A stretch of DNA of 64,000 nt, taken from NCBI RefSeq assembly GCF_013334205.1, contig NZ_CP054424.1:2190001-2254000 (forward strand). The letters run 5' to 3'. The translations under genes were made by a program, and so were the position numbers. Shown piece by piece: positions 56,737 through 64,000 of this stretch. Position 1 is the first letter of the stretch. Each line of letters starts with the position of its first letter. The notes beneath the pieces are model-generated. The model searched no databases and was not told where the DNA came from. It saw only the letters and a list, made by a program, of their open reading frames with translations. Origin of the DNA: Rhodoferax sp. BAB1 (GTDB lineage Bacteria > Pseudomonadota > Gammaproteobacteria > Burkholderiales > Burkholderiaceae_C).

Positions 56737-57959
56737 TGCAGCGCTTTGACGTCGTCGTGATCGGGGCCGGCGCCGCCGGCCTTTTTTGTGCCGGTGTGGC
56801 CGGCCAGCGCGGCGCCAGGGTGCTGCTGATCGACCACGCCCCCAAGGTGGCCGAGAAGATCCGCATCTCGGGCGGCGGGCGCTGCAACTTCACCAACCGC
56901 GACATCGATGTGCGTCAGCCGCACAAGCACTTCATCAGCGAGAACCCGAACTTCTGCCGTTCGGCGCTGAGCCGCTACACCCCGATAGACTTCATCGCCC
57001 TGCTGCAACGCGACGGGATCGCCTTCCACGAGAAACACAAGGGCCAGCTCTTCTGCGACCGTTCGGCCGACGACGTCATCCAGCTGCTGCTGCGCGAGTG
57101 CGAAAAAGGCGGTGTCACGCGCTGGCAGCCCTGCGGGGTGCAGGCCGTGCGCCATGGGGCCGCGGGCTACGAACTCGACACGGACCAGGGCCCCGTCACT
57201 TGCAAGTCCCTGGTCATCGCCACCGGCGGCCTGTCCATCCCCAAGATCGGCGCCACCGATTTCGGCTACCGCATCGCCAAGCAGTTCGGCCTGAAGATCG
57301 TCGAGACCCGCCCGGCCCTGGTGCCGCTGACCTTCGACGGCGCGGCCTGGGCGCCCTACGCCGGCCTGGCCGGGCTGGCCCTGCCGGTGCAGATCGAAAC
57401 CGGAGCCAAGAAAGAGCGCATGGCCTTCCTGGAAGACCTGCTGTTCACCCATCGCGGCCTCTCGGGCCCGGGCGTGTTGCAGATCTCCAGCTACTGGAAG
57501 CCCCAGACCCCCATCCGCATCAACCTGGCGCCGGACCGCGAGCTGCTGCCCCTGCTGCAGGACGCCAAGCTGCGTTCGCGCAAGCTCATCGTCAATGAAC
57601 TGGCCACCCTGCTGCCCAGCCGCCTGGCCGAAGCCTGGGCCAGCCAGGACCCGGCCTGGGCGCGGCCCATCAACGAAGCCGCCGACAAGGCCCTGGCCGC
57701 CCTGGCCGAAAAACTCAGCCGCTGGGAGCTGACTCCCACGGGCACCGAGGGCTACGCCAAGGCCGAGGTCACGGCCGGCGGGGTGGACACCCGGGAGCTG
57801 TCCAGCCAGACCATGGAGGCCCAGAAGCAGCCGGGGCTGTATTTCATCGGGGAGGTGGTGGACGTGACGGGCTGGCTGGGCGGTTACAACTTCCAGTGGG
57901 CTTGGGCGAGCGGCCATGCCTGTGGCATGGCTGTCGCCCAAGCCCAGGGGCCAAACTAG
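56736..57959 (+). CDS. HI0933-type FAD/NAD(P) flavoprotein
   Basis: A 407-residue predicted flavoprotein (HI0933/YhiN family). The FAD-binding motif VIGAGAAGLFCAG is at the N-terminus, and the family hallmark ISGGGRCNFTN follows at about residue 45; the C-terminal FAD contact is GWLGGYNFQWAWASG. The reaction is unknown. Start is the ATG at 56736, overlapping the preceding stop; a longer frame running back into the desaturase gene is a shadow. Confidence 0.9.
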   Translation: MQRFDVVVIGAGAAGLFCAGVAGQRGARVLLIDHAPKVAEKIRISGGGRCNFTNRDIDVRQPHKHFISENPNFCRSALSRYTPIDFIALLQRDGIAFHEKHKGQLFCDRSADDVIQLLLRECEKGGVTRWQPCGVQAVRHGAAGYELDTDQGPVTCKSLVIATGGLSIPKIGATDFGYRIAKQFGLKIVETRPALVPLTFDGAAWAPYAGLAGLALPVQIETGAKKERMAFLEDLLFTHRGLSGPGVLQISSYWKPQTPIRINLAPDRELLPLLQDAKLRSRKLIVNELATLLPSRLAEAWASQDPAWARPINEAADKALAALAEKLSRWELTPTGTEGYAKAEVTAGGVDTRELSSQTMEAQKQPGLYFIGEVVDVTGWLGGYNFQWAWASGHACGMAVAQAQGPN

Positions 57960-57965
57960 GCTTCT

Positions 57966-58014
57966 CCCCCGCGCTCCCCCACTGCGTGTGGGTCGCTGGC
58001 CCCCATCCGGGGGC
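57966..58014 (-). repeat. Diverged third copy of the intergenic repeat
   Basis: In the same word order as the rev-comp of copy 1: CCCCC-CGCT, CCCACT, CGTGTG, CGCTG, CCCCC and GGGGGC. It has several substitutions and small indels relative to the copies at 22855 and 24734. The next bases (58051-58069) form a separate CCGGCGC/GCGCCGG hairpin that may end the flavoprotein transcript. Confidence 0.5.
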
Positions 58015-58069
58015 AGGCCGCCGCTGGCGGCCCTGATTGGAGCCCCTGGGCCGGCGCCTCATGCGCCGG

Positions 58070-58097
58070 TTGCCCGGCTGGCTTAACCCGCTATAAT
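58070..58097 (+). promoter_or_regulatory. Sigma-70 promoter of rpsU
   Basis: TTGCCC and a perfect TATAAT are separated by 16 bases. Transcription would start near 58104, leaving a leader of about 120 bases. Confidence 0.75.
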
Positions 58098-58224
58098 GTT
58101 GGACTTTGCTGGCATAGCCCCGCCGGCCAAATACTAGTTACAGGCGGGGCACTTCGCGATTCACGGCGTGCAGGCCCGATCTCCTGCCCACCCTCTGTCC
58201 GCACATTTCGGAAACCATGACGTA

Positions 58225-58437
58225 ATGACGACCATCCGTGTTAAAGAAAACGAGCCGTTTGACGTGGCTCTGCGCCGCTTCAAGCGCACCATCGAGAAAC
58301 TGGGCCTGCTGACCGACCTGCGCGCCCGCGAGTTCTACGAAAAGCCGACGTCCGAGCGCAAGCGCAAGAAGGCTGCCGCCGTCAAGCGCAACTACAAGCG
58401 CATCCGCTCGATGCAGCTGCCCAAGAAGCTGTACTGA
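58225..58437 (+). CDS. rpsU: 30S ribosomal protein S21
   Basis: A 70-residue basic protein of the small subunit needed for initiation. The full sequence pattern is seen ([20 protein letters not shown] onward, [14 protein letters not shown], ending PKKLY). The start ATG at 58225 overlaps the stop of a two-codon upstream reading frame (ATG ACG TAA, 58217-58225), and there is no strong ribosome site, a feature that could serve regulation by S21 itself. Confidence 0.96.
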   Translation: MTTIRVKENEPFDVALRRFKRTIEKLGLLTDLRAREFYEKPTSERKRKKAAAVKRNYKRIRSMQLPKKLY

Positions 58438-58473
58438 TCGTCCTGGGGTCCCCGACCTCACTGCGCATCAAAC

Positions 58474-58512
58474 AACCCGCGCTCGGGACGCCAGGCGCGG
58501 GTTTTGTTTTTT
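58474..58512 (+). terminator. Rho-independent terminator after rpsU
   Basis: AACCCGCGC pairs with GCGCGGGTT around a 12-base loop, followed by TTGTTTTTT. It lies 37 bases past the rpsU stop and partly overlaps the leader of yqeY, which must therefore use read-through or its own promoter. Confidence 0.85.
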
Positions 58513-58524
58513 CCGGAGATAGAT

Positions 58525-58971
58525 ATGTCCCTCAAAGACCAGATCACTGAAGACATGAAGGCCGCCATGCGCGCCAAGGACAGCGAGCGCCTGGGCACCA
58601 TCCGCCTGCTGCTGGCCGCCATGAAGCAGAAGGAAGTGGACGAGCGCGTCACGCTGGATGACGCCAACGTCGTCGGCATCATCGACAAGCTGATCAAACA
58701 ACGCAAGGACTCGGTCGCCGCCTATGTGCAGGCCGCGCGCCAGGACCTGGCCGACAAGGAAAGCGCCGAGATCAAGGTGCTGGAAGCCTATCTGCCCCAA
58801 CGCCTCTCGGCTGATGAAGTGCTGGCCGAAGTGAAAGCCATCGTGGCCGAACTCGGCGCCAAGGGCCCGGGCGACATGGGCAAGGTCATGGGCGTGGTCA
58901 AGACCCGCCTGGCCGGCAAGGCCGAAATGGGCCAGGTCTCGGCCGCCGTGAAGGCCGCGCTGGCCGGCTGA
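58525..58971 (+). CDS. GatB/YqeY domain-containing protein
   Basis: A 148-residue helical protein of the YqeY family, related to the tail domain of the amidotransferase subunit GatB that handles tRNA. The pattern LKDQITEDMKAAMRAKDSER and the C-terminal GKVMGVVKTRLAGKAEMG fit. The ATG at 58525 has GGAG 6 bases upstream; an ATG at 58504 lies in the terminator. rpsU-yqeY order is common in proteobacteria. Function not established. Confidence 0.93.
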   Translation: MSLKDQITEDMKAAMRAKDSERLGTIRLLLAAMKQKEVDERVTLDDANVVGIIDKLIKQRKDSVAAYVQAARQDLADKESAEIKVLEAYLPQRLSADEVLAEVKAIVAELGAKGPGDMGKVMGVVKTRLAGKAEMGQVSAAVKAALAG

Positions 58972-58975
58972 GTTT

Positions 58976-59779
58976 TCAGGCCCCGGCGCTCTCTGGCACC
59001 GGGAAGCGGAAACGCAGCTGCCGGTCGTAGGTCCGGTAACCGAGCCGCCGGTAGATCGGCTCGCCAAAGGGGCTGGCCTGCAGCGTCACCACCCGCGCAC
59101 CGGCAGCGAAGCCGGCGTTGGTCGCCAGTCGCGTGCACAACTCGCCCAGGCCCGAACGCCGCGCCGCGGCCGCCGTGCCCACCCAGTACACCCCTGCCCC
59201 CTCGCCGCTGAGCAGCGTCAGCGCCGTGGACAGCGGCACCCCGTCGCGGTAGGCGACAAAACCCACGATGCGCGGCGACAGAACCTCCTGCGGCCGCCCG
59301 AAGAACACCCGTGTTTCCGCCGCTGGCAGCTTGAGCGCCTCGTAGGCCTCGGCGTTGATGGCCACGGCGTCCTGCACATGGCGCAGTTCCGTCATGCGTT
59401 CGATGCGGATACCGGCCGGCAGCTCGGGCTCTGCCACAGCTTGATCGATCAGCATGCAGGGGCTATCCGCCAGCGGTGTCATCCCTGCGGTTTGCAGCGC
59501 GGCGATCAGGTCCGCATCACGGCTGGCCCGCGCCAGCAGCGTGTAGCCGCGCTTGCGTTGCGCGAAGAAGGCATGCGCCCGCTGCAAGACCTCGGCGGCC
59601 GGAACGCCGGCATCGACCCGCACCACGCAGTTGCGGAAAGCCCCGGGAAAGGCATTCGCTCCCGCCATCATCAGCACACCCCCCTCTTCCACACAGGTGC
59701 AAGGCTCCTGCCAGCGTGCATGCTCGCGCAGCGCTTGCAGGAGGTTGGCGTCGGCGAGGTCGTCCGGGGATGGGGTCAT
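58976..59779 (-). CDS. GNAT-family N-acetyltransferase
   Basis: A 267-residue protein. The acetyl-CoA-binding part is C-terminal (GVYWVGTAAAARRSGLGELC, then TNAGFAAGARVVTLQASPFG), with the typical ending IYRRLGYRTYDRQLRF. The N-terminal 100 residues are a less conserved GNAT-like half, so this may be a tandem or extended GNAT. Substrate unknown. Convergent with yqeY, with only 4 bases between the stops. Confidence 0.85.
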   Translation of the reverse strand: MTPSPDDLADANLLQALREHARWQEPCTCVEEGGVLMMAGANAFPGAFRNCVVRVDAGVPAAEVLQRAHAFFAQRKRGYTLLARASRDADLIAALQTAGMTPLADSPCMLIDQAVAEPELPAGIRIERMTELRHVQDAVAINAEAYEALKLPAAETRVFFGRPQEVLSPRIVGFVAYRDGVPLSTALTLLSGEGAGVYWVGTAAAARRSGLGELCTRLATNAGFAAGARVVTLQASPFGEPIYRRLGYRTYDRQLRFRFPVPESAGA

Positions 59780-59826
59780 GACAAGGCAAGCATTACGACG
59801 GAAGACTATTCATCTAAACGCTTGCG

Positions 59827-60462
59827 TTAGATGTTCTTGACATATTGAAGCCAAGCTTGATTGGACACGACCGGAGACTGTGTAATTGGAATGTCAGCGC
59901 ATCCCTCAATTTCCAGTATTGATGCTTTTGTCGCCTCAAAAAGTGCTGGTGCCATCCACGGGCTAAGGACTATAGATCGAATAACACCCAAATCAATCGG
60001 GATAGTCTTATCTCTAACCTCTTCGACTATCGATGTGTAGATGATTCTGTATTCGATTTCATCGCGATATGCCTCTCCTTTAGTGAAAGGCATATCAGCC
60101 AATGATGCGTAGGAGGCAAGCAGTTCGGTTGGCGACTTGTAATCGACAAGGCGATGCGTGAATCCATCTTTGGGGACAGCCTCCAGAAGTTTTTCTTTGA
60201 AGTAATAGATGCAAACGCCAGCTGATCCCGGAGAAAAAACTTTCCAATGATGATATGTCTCTATCGCTTGCGAGAAGCAAATACCTAGCAACGTATTGAG
60301 CTTCCCTCGCTCGGCATAGTGTGCCAAGGTACCTCGATCATTTGTATCGTCCCATGTCATAGGACTGAGCAACGTAATTTCGCGATTGCGCAGCACAGCC
60401 AATGTGGAAGGAAGATCGGTGTAGCGCTTCAAAAATGAAGCTTTAACTGAGCGGCGAGACAT
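59827..60462 (-). CDS. AT-rich DUF2971-like protein
   Basis: A 211-residue protein clearly AT-richer than both neighbours. The pattern LLSPMTWDDTNDRG, LGICFSQAIETYHHWKVFSP and GVCIYYFKEKL matches the DUF2971 family, whose members are widespread in accessory and defence-associated regions but lack a confirmed activity. The stop is followed by a short inverted repeat (CATCTAA-CGC/GCG-TTTAGATG on the minus strand). It sits alone between a GNAT gene and an EamA transporter gene, consistent with a recent single-gene insertion. Confidence 0.8.
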   Translation of the reverse strand: MSRRSVKASFLKRYTDLPSTLAVLRNREITLLSPMTWDDTNDRGTLAHYAERGKLNTLLGICFSQAIETYHHWKVFSPGSAGVCIYYFKEKLLEAVPKDGFTHRLVDYKSPTELLASYASLADMPFTKGEAYRDEIEYRIIYTSIVEEVRDKTIPIDLGVIRSIVLSPWMAPALFEATKASILEIEGCADIPITQSPVVSNQAWLQYVKNI

Positions 60463-60554
60463 AGATCACAACGCCTAGAAAATTTAGAGCGCAGAGCCTG
60501 CGGAAAATAGAACACCTAATCGGCAAGATTCTAGGTTTCGCCCCTCCATAAGCC

Positions 60555-60574
60555 TATCCCCCAAACGGGGGATA
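60555..60574. terminator. Hairpin downstream of eamA
   Basis: TATCCCCC pairs with GGGGGATA around AAAC, 11 bases past the EamA stop on the minus strand. There is no T-run, so termination is only weakly supported. Confidence 0.4.
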
Positions 60575-60585
60575 CACCCACAAGC

Positions 60586-61482
60586 TCAGCGCCGCCACCA
60601 GCCCCCGCTCTGGTTCACCAGCATGCCGCAGAGCACGGCCACGGTACCGGCCCACTGCAGGGCGCTGGGCTGTTCGCCCAGCAGGGCCATGGCGGCCACC
60701 AGGCCCACCACCGGCACCAGCAGCGAGAAGGGGGTGACACGCCCCGCCGGGTGGCGTTGCAGCAGACGCGTCCACAGGCTGTAGGCCAGCAGCGTGGCCA
60801 GCAGGGCCAGGTAGAGCACGGCGAACAGGGCCTTGGCGTCGAAGGCCAGCAGCTGCGCGCTCAACTGCTGCGGGCCGTCCACCCACCAGGACAGCGCGAA
60901 GAAAGGAACGATGGGCACCAGGCTGCTCCAGACGATGAAGGGAAAGGGCTCGTAATGCCCCGCCTGCGCCGCCTTGCGCGCCACCAGGTTGGAGACGGCC
61001 CACATGAAGGCCGCACCCAGGGTGAGGATGAAACCCGCCAGCGTCATCTGCTGCGCGCCCTCACCGTGGGCGCCGGCGATCATCAGCAGGCCGGCGAAGG
61101 AGATGCACAGGCCCAGCCACTGGACCAGCCTTGCGCGCTCCCCCAGCAAGGTCACGGCCATGAGCAGCGTGAAGAAGGCCTGGGTCTGCATGACCACCGA
61201 GGCCATACCCGCCGTCATGCCCAGCTTGAGGCCCAGGAACAGGAAACCGAACTGGCCAACGCCCTGCGCCAGCCCGTAGGCGACGACGTATTTCCAGGGC
61301 AAGGTGGGCCGCGGCACGAAGAGCAGGAAAGGCAGGGAGGCCGCCGTGAAACGCAGCGCGCCCAGCAGCATGGGGCTGAGCGACAGCAGGCCGATCTTCA
61401 TCACGACGAAGTTCAGGCCCCAGATGACGACCACGCCCAGGACACGCAGCAAGTCCCCGGCCGAGAGTGCGCGCTGTGTCAC
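60586..61482 (-). CDS. EamA-type exporter, likely O-acetylserine/cysteine exporter
   Basis: A 298-residue ten-helix transporter of the DMT superfamily. It is strikingly similar to E. coli EamA (YdeD) across its length, for example VIWGLNFVVMKIGL, QAFFTLLMAVTLLGERARL and PFSLLVPVVGLVAAM, so cysteine-pathway metabolite export is plausible. It starts with GTG at 61482, overlapping the stop of the epimerase gene by four bases (GTGA). Last gene of a four-gene minus-strand unit. Confidence 0.85.
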   Translation of the reverse strand: MTQRALSAGDLLRVLGVVVIWGLNFVVMKIGLLSLSPMLLGALRFTAASLPFLLFVPRPTLPWKYVVAYGLAQGVGQFGFLFLGLKLGMTAGMASVVMQTQAFFTLLMAVTLLGERARLVQWLGLCISFAGLLMIAGAHGEGAQQMTLAGFILTLGAAFMWAVSNLVARKAAQAGHYEPFPFIVWSSLVPIVPFFALSWWVDGPQQLSAQLLAFDAKALFAVLYLALLATLLAYSLWTRLLQRHPAGRVTPFSLLVPVVGLVAAMALLGEQPSALQWAGTVAVLCGMLVNQSGGWWRR

Positions 61483-62486
61483 GCGGCTTCTCTCCGCGTC
61501 ACCGGGCGCCCCTGGCGCTCCCGCGCAGCGATGAAGGCGTCCAGCGCCTGGGCGCTGGACTTGCGCGGCACATAACCGAAGCGCTGCTTGAGCGCGGTGT
61601 TGAGCAGCACGGGCCGGTAGCGCAGGAAGTCCAGCTGTTCGGGCCCGTAACGGGTCAGGCCCAGCCGCGAGCCGATGGCCAGCGCGGTTATCAGCAGCCA
61701 GGCCGGCAGCTCGCGCGTGCGCTTGCCCAGGCGCAGGGCGATCTGCTGGATGGTGAGCGCGCCGTCACCGGCCAGGTTGTAGCAACCGGGTTCGGCGCCT
61801 TCCAGGGCATGCAGCATCGCACCCGTCACGTCCTGGTCCCAGATGAAAACGAAGGGGCTGTCGCTGCCGCGCACGGCCAGCAGGCGGGGTTTCTCGAACA
61901 ACGCCGTGATCTGGTTGTCGACCCGCTCGCCCAGGATGGTGCCGATGCGAAAGACCGTCTGCGCCAGCTGCGGATGTTTCTGCCGCCAGTCGGCCAGCAT
62001 CTCCTCCACCAGGCGCTTGTGGTGGGCGTAGGCAAAACTCTCGTTGCCGCGCAGCGCATGCAATTCCGTCAGCCAGGGCGCGTTGTCGGCGTGGTAACCG
62101 TAGGCCGCGCCGCTGGAGGACACCAGCACATGGGACACGCCCTCGTCCACGCAGGCCTGCAGCACGTTGCGCGTGCCATTCACGTCCACGTCGTATTCGA
62201 ATTCGCGGTTCGAATCGCGCCCGGGGGTGACGATGGAGGCCAGGTGCACCACGGTGTCGATGGCATGCTCGCGCAGGGTGGCCCGCAGGGCCGGGTCGCG
62301 CACGTCCAGCTGGCGGTAGAGCACGCCGGCCTCGCGCCTTTGCATGGGCACCTCGCGCACGTCCAGGGCCAGCACCACGTCGGTTTCGTCGCGTTGTGCC
62401 AGGGCGGCGATCACACCCCGCCCCAGGAAACCGTCGGCTCCCGTGACCAGGATGCGCCGCGCGCGCGGCGTGGCGTTCATGGTCAT
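61479..62486 (-). CDS. NAD-dependent epimerase/dehydratase (extended SDR)
   Basis: A 335-residue extended SDR. The cofactor motif VTGADGFLGRGV is at the N-terminus; the catalytic Ser is in SSSGAAYGY and the Tyr-x3-Lys motif appears as YAHHK. It is in the UDP-sugar epimerase-like group, but the substrate is unknown. The ATG at 62486 has GAGGAG upstream and overlaps the symporter stop by four bases; a much longer frame continuing upstream is a shadow of the symporter gene. Confidence 0.88.
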   Translation of the reverse strand: MTMNATPRARRILVTGADGFLGRGVIAALAQRDETDVVLALDVREVPMQRREAGVLYRQLDVRDPALRATLREHAIDTVVHLASIVTPGRDSNREFEYDVDVNGTRNVLQACVDEGVSHVLVSSSGAAYGYHADNAPWLTELHALRGNESFAYAHHKRLVEEMLADWRQKHPQLAQTVFRIGTILGERVDNQITALFEKPRLLAVRGSDSPFVFIWDQDVTGAMLHALEGAEPGCYNLAGDGALTIQQIALRLGKRTRELPAWLLITALAIGSRLGLTRYGPEQLDFLRYRPVLLNTALKQRFGYVPRKSSAQALDAFIAARERQGRPVTRREAA

Positions 62487-63406
62487 GCGCGCAACTCCTC
62501 CGGGGCAGGTACCGGGGCGCGGCGCCCCCACCAGCTGGCCAGGGCCAGGCCGGCGATGATGTCCCAGAAGCCCCAGACGCCAGCCACCACGGCCATGCCA
62601 CCCAGGCCGCCGAAGAAGCTGAAGATCAGCACCAGGCCCAGGCCGGCGTTGCGGATGCCGACCTCGATGCTCACGGCGCGGCGGTCGTAGTCCTGCAAGC
62701 CCGTCACGCGCGCGCAGACGTAACCCGTGCCGAAGGCCAGGGCATCGTGCAGGACCACGGCCAGCAGCACCAGGCCCACGTAGTCGAGGAAAAAGCGCCA
62801 GTTGCCCGCGATGGCACCGATGATGAAAGCGATCAGCGCCAGGAAGCTCACGATGCGCACGGTCTTTTTCACGCGCTGCGTGAAATTGGGCAGCTGGTGC
62901 GCGCACAGCAGGCCCAGCACGAAGGGCAGGCCGATGATGGCCACGATGTGCCCCACCATCTCGACCGGGTCCAGCGCAATGGTCTTGAGCAGGGCCGAGG
63001 CATCCGGATGCAGGCTGCCCCAGAAGGCGAAGTTCAGCGGCATGACCACGATGGCGATGGCGTTGGAGATGGCCGTCATGGACACCGACAGGGCCACGTT
63101 GCCGCGCGCGCGGTGCGTGAGGATGTTGCTCACATTGCCCGGCGGGCAGCAGGCCACCAGGATCATGCCCAGCGCGATGCTGGGGCCCACGCCCAGCAGC
63201 AGGGTGAGCACGTAGGTGACGGCGGGCAGCACGATGAACTGCGCGGCAATGCCCACGGCCATGGCCCAGGGCATCCTGGCCACGCGCTTGAAGTCGTCCA
63301 CCCGGGTGTCCAGCGCAATGCCGAACATCAGGAAACCCAACACGGCGTTGAGCACCATGAGCGAGGCGGGGTTGAAGTTCAGGCGTATTTCGTCGACCGG
63401 CAGCAT
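62483..63406 (-). CDS. Bile acid:sodium symporter family protein
   Basis: A 307-residue membrane protein with nine or ten helices of the BASS/SBF type. The crossing helices are visible in ACCPPGNVSNILTHRARGNV and EVGIRNAGLGLVL. Bacterial members move organic anions with sodium; the cargo here is unknown. It is coupled to the epimerase gene, and 25 bases after the flavin monooxygenase gene. Confidence 0.9.
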   Translation of the reverse strand: MLPVDEIRLNFNPASLMVLNAVLGFLMFGIALDTRVDDFKRVARMPWAMAVGIAAQFIVLPAVTYVLTLLLGVGPSIALGMILVACCPPGNVSNILTHRARGNVALSVSMTAISNAIAIVVMPLNFAFWGSLHPDASALLKTIALDPVEMVGHIVAIIGLPFVLGLLCAHQLPNFTQRVKKTVRIVSFLALIAFIIGAIAGNWRFFLDYVGLVLLAVVLHDALAFGTGYVCARVTGLQDYDRRAVSIEVGIRNAGLGLVLIFSFFGGLGGMAVVAGVWGFWDIIAGLALASWWGRRAPVPAPEELRA

Positions 63407-63431
63407 GTGTGTCTCCCTGTGATCCGTGTGA

Positions 63432-64000
63432 TCAAGCCAGCGCGGCTGCAGCCTGGCGCACGGCGGCGCGGTAGGTGTCCTTGTGGACGTAGTAGGCCAT
63501 ACGTTCGAGCTTGAGGTATTTGTAGCCGCCCGACATGTCGGGCGCGGGCCCGGTCATCGCGGCCTGCAGGGCACGGGCCTGCGGCTTCTGTTCGTCCAGC
63601 GCCTTGAAATAACGCGCCACCAGTTCGGCCTGTTCGTAACGGCCCTGCCAGCCGATGCCGCTGGCCTCGATCATGCCCAGCATCGCCAGGCGCTGGTAAC
63701 GCGGCGCGAAGATGTTGAGGTAGAGCTGCGGGGCCATACCCTGCCAGTTGAGGTGTTCGCGCGCGATGAAGGGGTAGTGCAGGGTGTAGCCGGTGGCGGC
63801 CAGCACCATGTCGTAGTCCTGCTGGGTGCCGTCCTTGAAGTGCACGGTGCGGCCCTCGAAGCGGGCAATGTCGGGCTTGACGTGGATGTCGCCGTGGCCC
63901 AGGTGGTGCAGGATCAGCGAGTTCACCACGGGATGCGACTCGTACATCTTGTACTCGGGCTTGGGAAAGCCGAAGCGCGTGGGGTCGCCCGTGAACCACT
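63432..64000 (-). CDS. Flavin-containing monooxygenase, C-terminal part
   Basis: The gene runs off the right edge; 189 codons are visible. The retained end shows the family's FATGY-like motif as LAATGYTLHYPFI, preceded by GFPKPEYKMYESHPVVNS and DIHVKPDIARFEG, typical of class B flavin monooxygenases (FMO/Baeyer-Villiger group). The N-terminal FAD and NADPH motifs are outside the window. It appears to be the first visible gene of the unit that continues with the symporter, epimerase and EamA exporter. Confidence 0.85.
   Translation of the reverse strand, partial: WFTGDPTRFGFPKPEYKMYESHPVVNSLILHHLGHGDIHVKPDIARFEGRTVHFKDGTQQDYDMVLAATGYTLHYPFIAREHLNWQGMAPQLYLNIFAPRYQRLAMLGMIEASGIGWQGRYEQAELVARYFKALDEQKPQARALQAAMTGPAPDMSGGYKYLKLERMAYYVHKDTYRAAVRQAAAALA

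Noticed and set aside
58125..58224. A longer S21 protein starting at 58168
   Set aside because: The extra 19 residues are not ribosomal-protein-like, and the 70-residue product from 58225 is the normal size.
59780..60500. attC-like words (GTTAGAT near 59806 and GCCTA near 60473) around the DUF2971 gene, suggesting an integron cassette
   Set aside because: The inverted repeat at the gene end is only about 23 bases, shorter than any functional attC, and no integrase or paired core sites were found. The GTTAGGC near 44368 also lacks a partner site.

Overview
The window is about 64 kb of GC-rich bacterial chromosome, probably from a betaproteobacterium of the order Burkholderiales and most likely the family Comamonadaceae. 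The evidence is the gene order tpiA-secG-tRNA-Leu-nuoABCDEFGHIJKLMN-DUF2818-NUDIX-DUF1178, the paired NasT/nirBD/nasA nitrate-assimilation region, and Comamonadaceae-style intergenic palindromic repeats. No plasmid, phage, transposon or CRISPR array is visible. Both ends cut a gene: a phytase-like esterase on the left and a flavin monooxygenase on the right.

Layout. 1-8.8 kb: a small heat-shock protein with sigma-32-like and FNR-like sites, an Ada-type DNA repair protein with an EamA transporter, CheV, an ABC exporter, an AT-rich orphan gene, then DUF1178, a NUDIX hydrolase and DUF2818. 8.85-23.3 kb: the complete 14-gene complex I operon on the minus strand. 23.3-30.4 kb: tRNA-Leu(GAG), secG, tpiA, a quinone reductase, pnp, rpsO, an aminotransferase and a second Hsp20. 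31.0-38.15 kb: a minus-strand operon headed by a TPP riboswitch that encodes LuxE-like and LuxC-like proteins, an NMT1/THI5-type ABC transporter and an SDR, with tsaD at its end. 38.2-55.5 kb: nitrate assimilation (nasT, nrtABD, narK, a phosphatase-kinase fusion, nirB, a PilJ-domain protein, nirD, nasA, cobA, a PilJ/MCP-like protein). 55.6-64 kb: a sterol-desaturase-like enzyme, an HI0933-type flavoprotein, rpsU, yqeY, a GNAT protein, an AT-rich DUF2971 gene, and an EamA/epimerase/symporter/monooxygenase operon.

Most interesting system. The LuxE-LuxC-ABC-SDR operon begins with a clear TPP riboswitch and has no luciferase genes. LuxE-type activation, LuxC-type reduction and an SDR could together turn a carboxylic acid into an alcohol. 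I infer that the operon imports and salvages an oxidised thiamine breakdown product or precursor. I know of no characterised system of this composition.

Second system. Three nitrate-assimilation transcription units (nrtABD, narK, nirB operon) each carry the same regulatory cassette: a sigma-54 -24/-12 promoter, then two small hairpins whose loops fit the ANTAR target pattern (A at loop position 1, G at 4), then a terminator built on a shared GGCGTCC/GGACGCC stem. NasT, the predicted antiterminator, is encoded beside them, but its usual partner NasS is not in the window. Two proteins with the RQRMLSQRM nitrate-box motif of PilJ/NarX-type sensors, one exported and one cytosolic, sit inside the nirB operon.

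Several single genes or pairs (6584-7318, 30510-30971, 44442-45292, 59827-60462) are visibly AT-richer than their surroundings and look like recent acquisitions between housekeeping genes.
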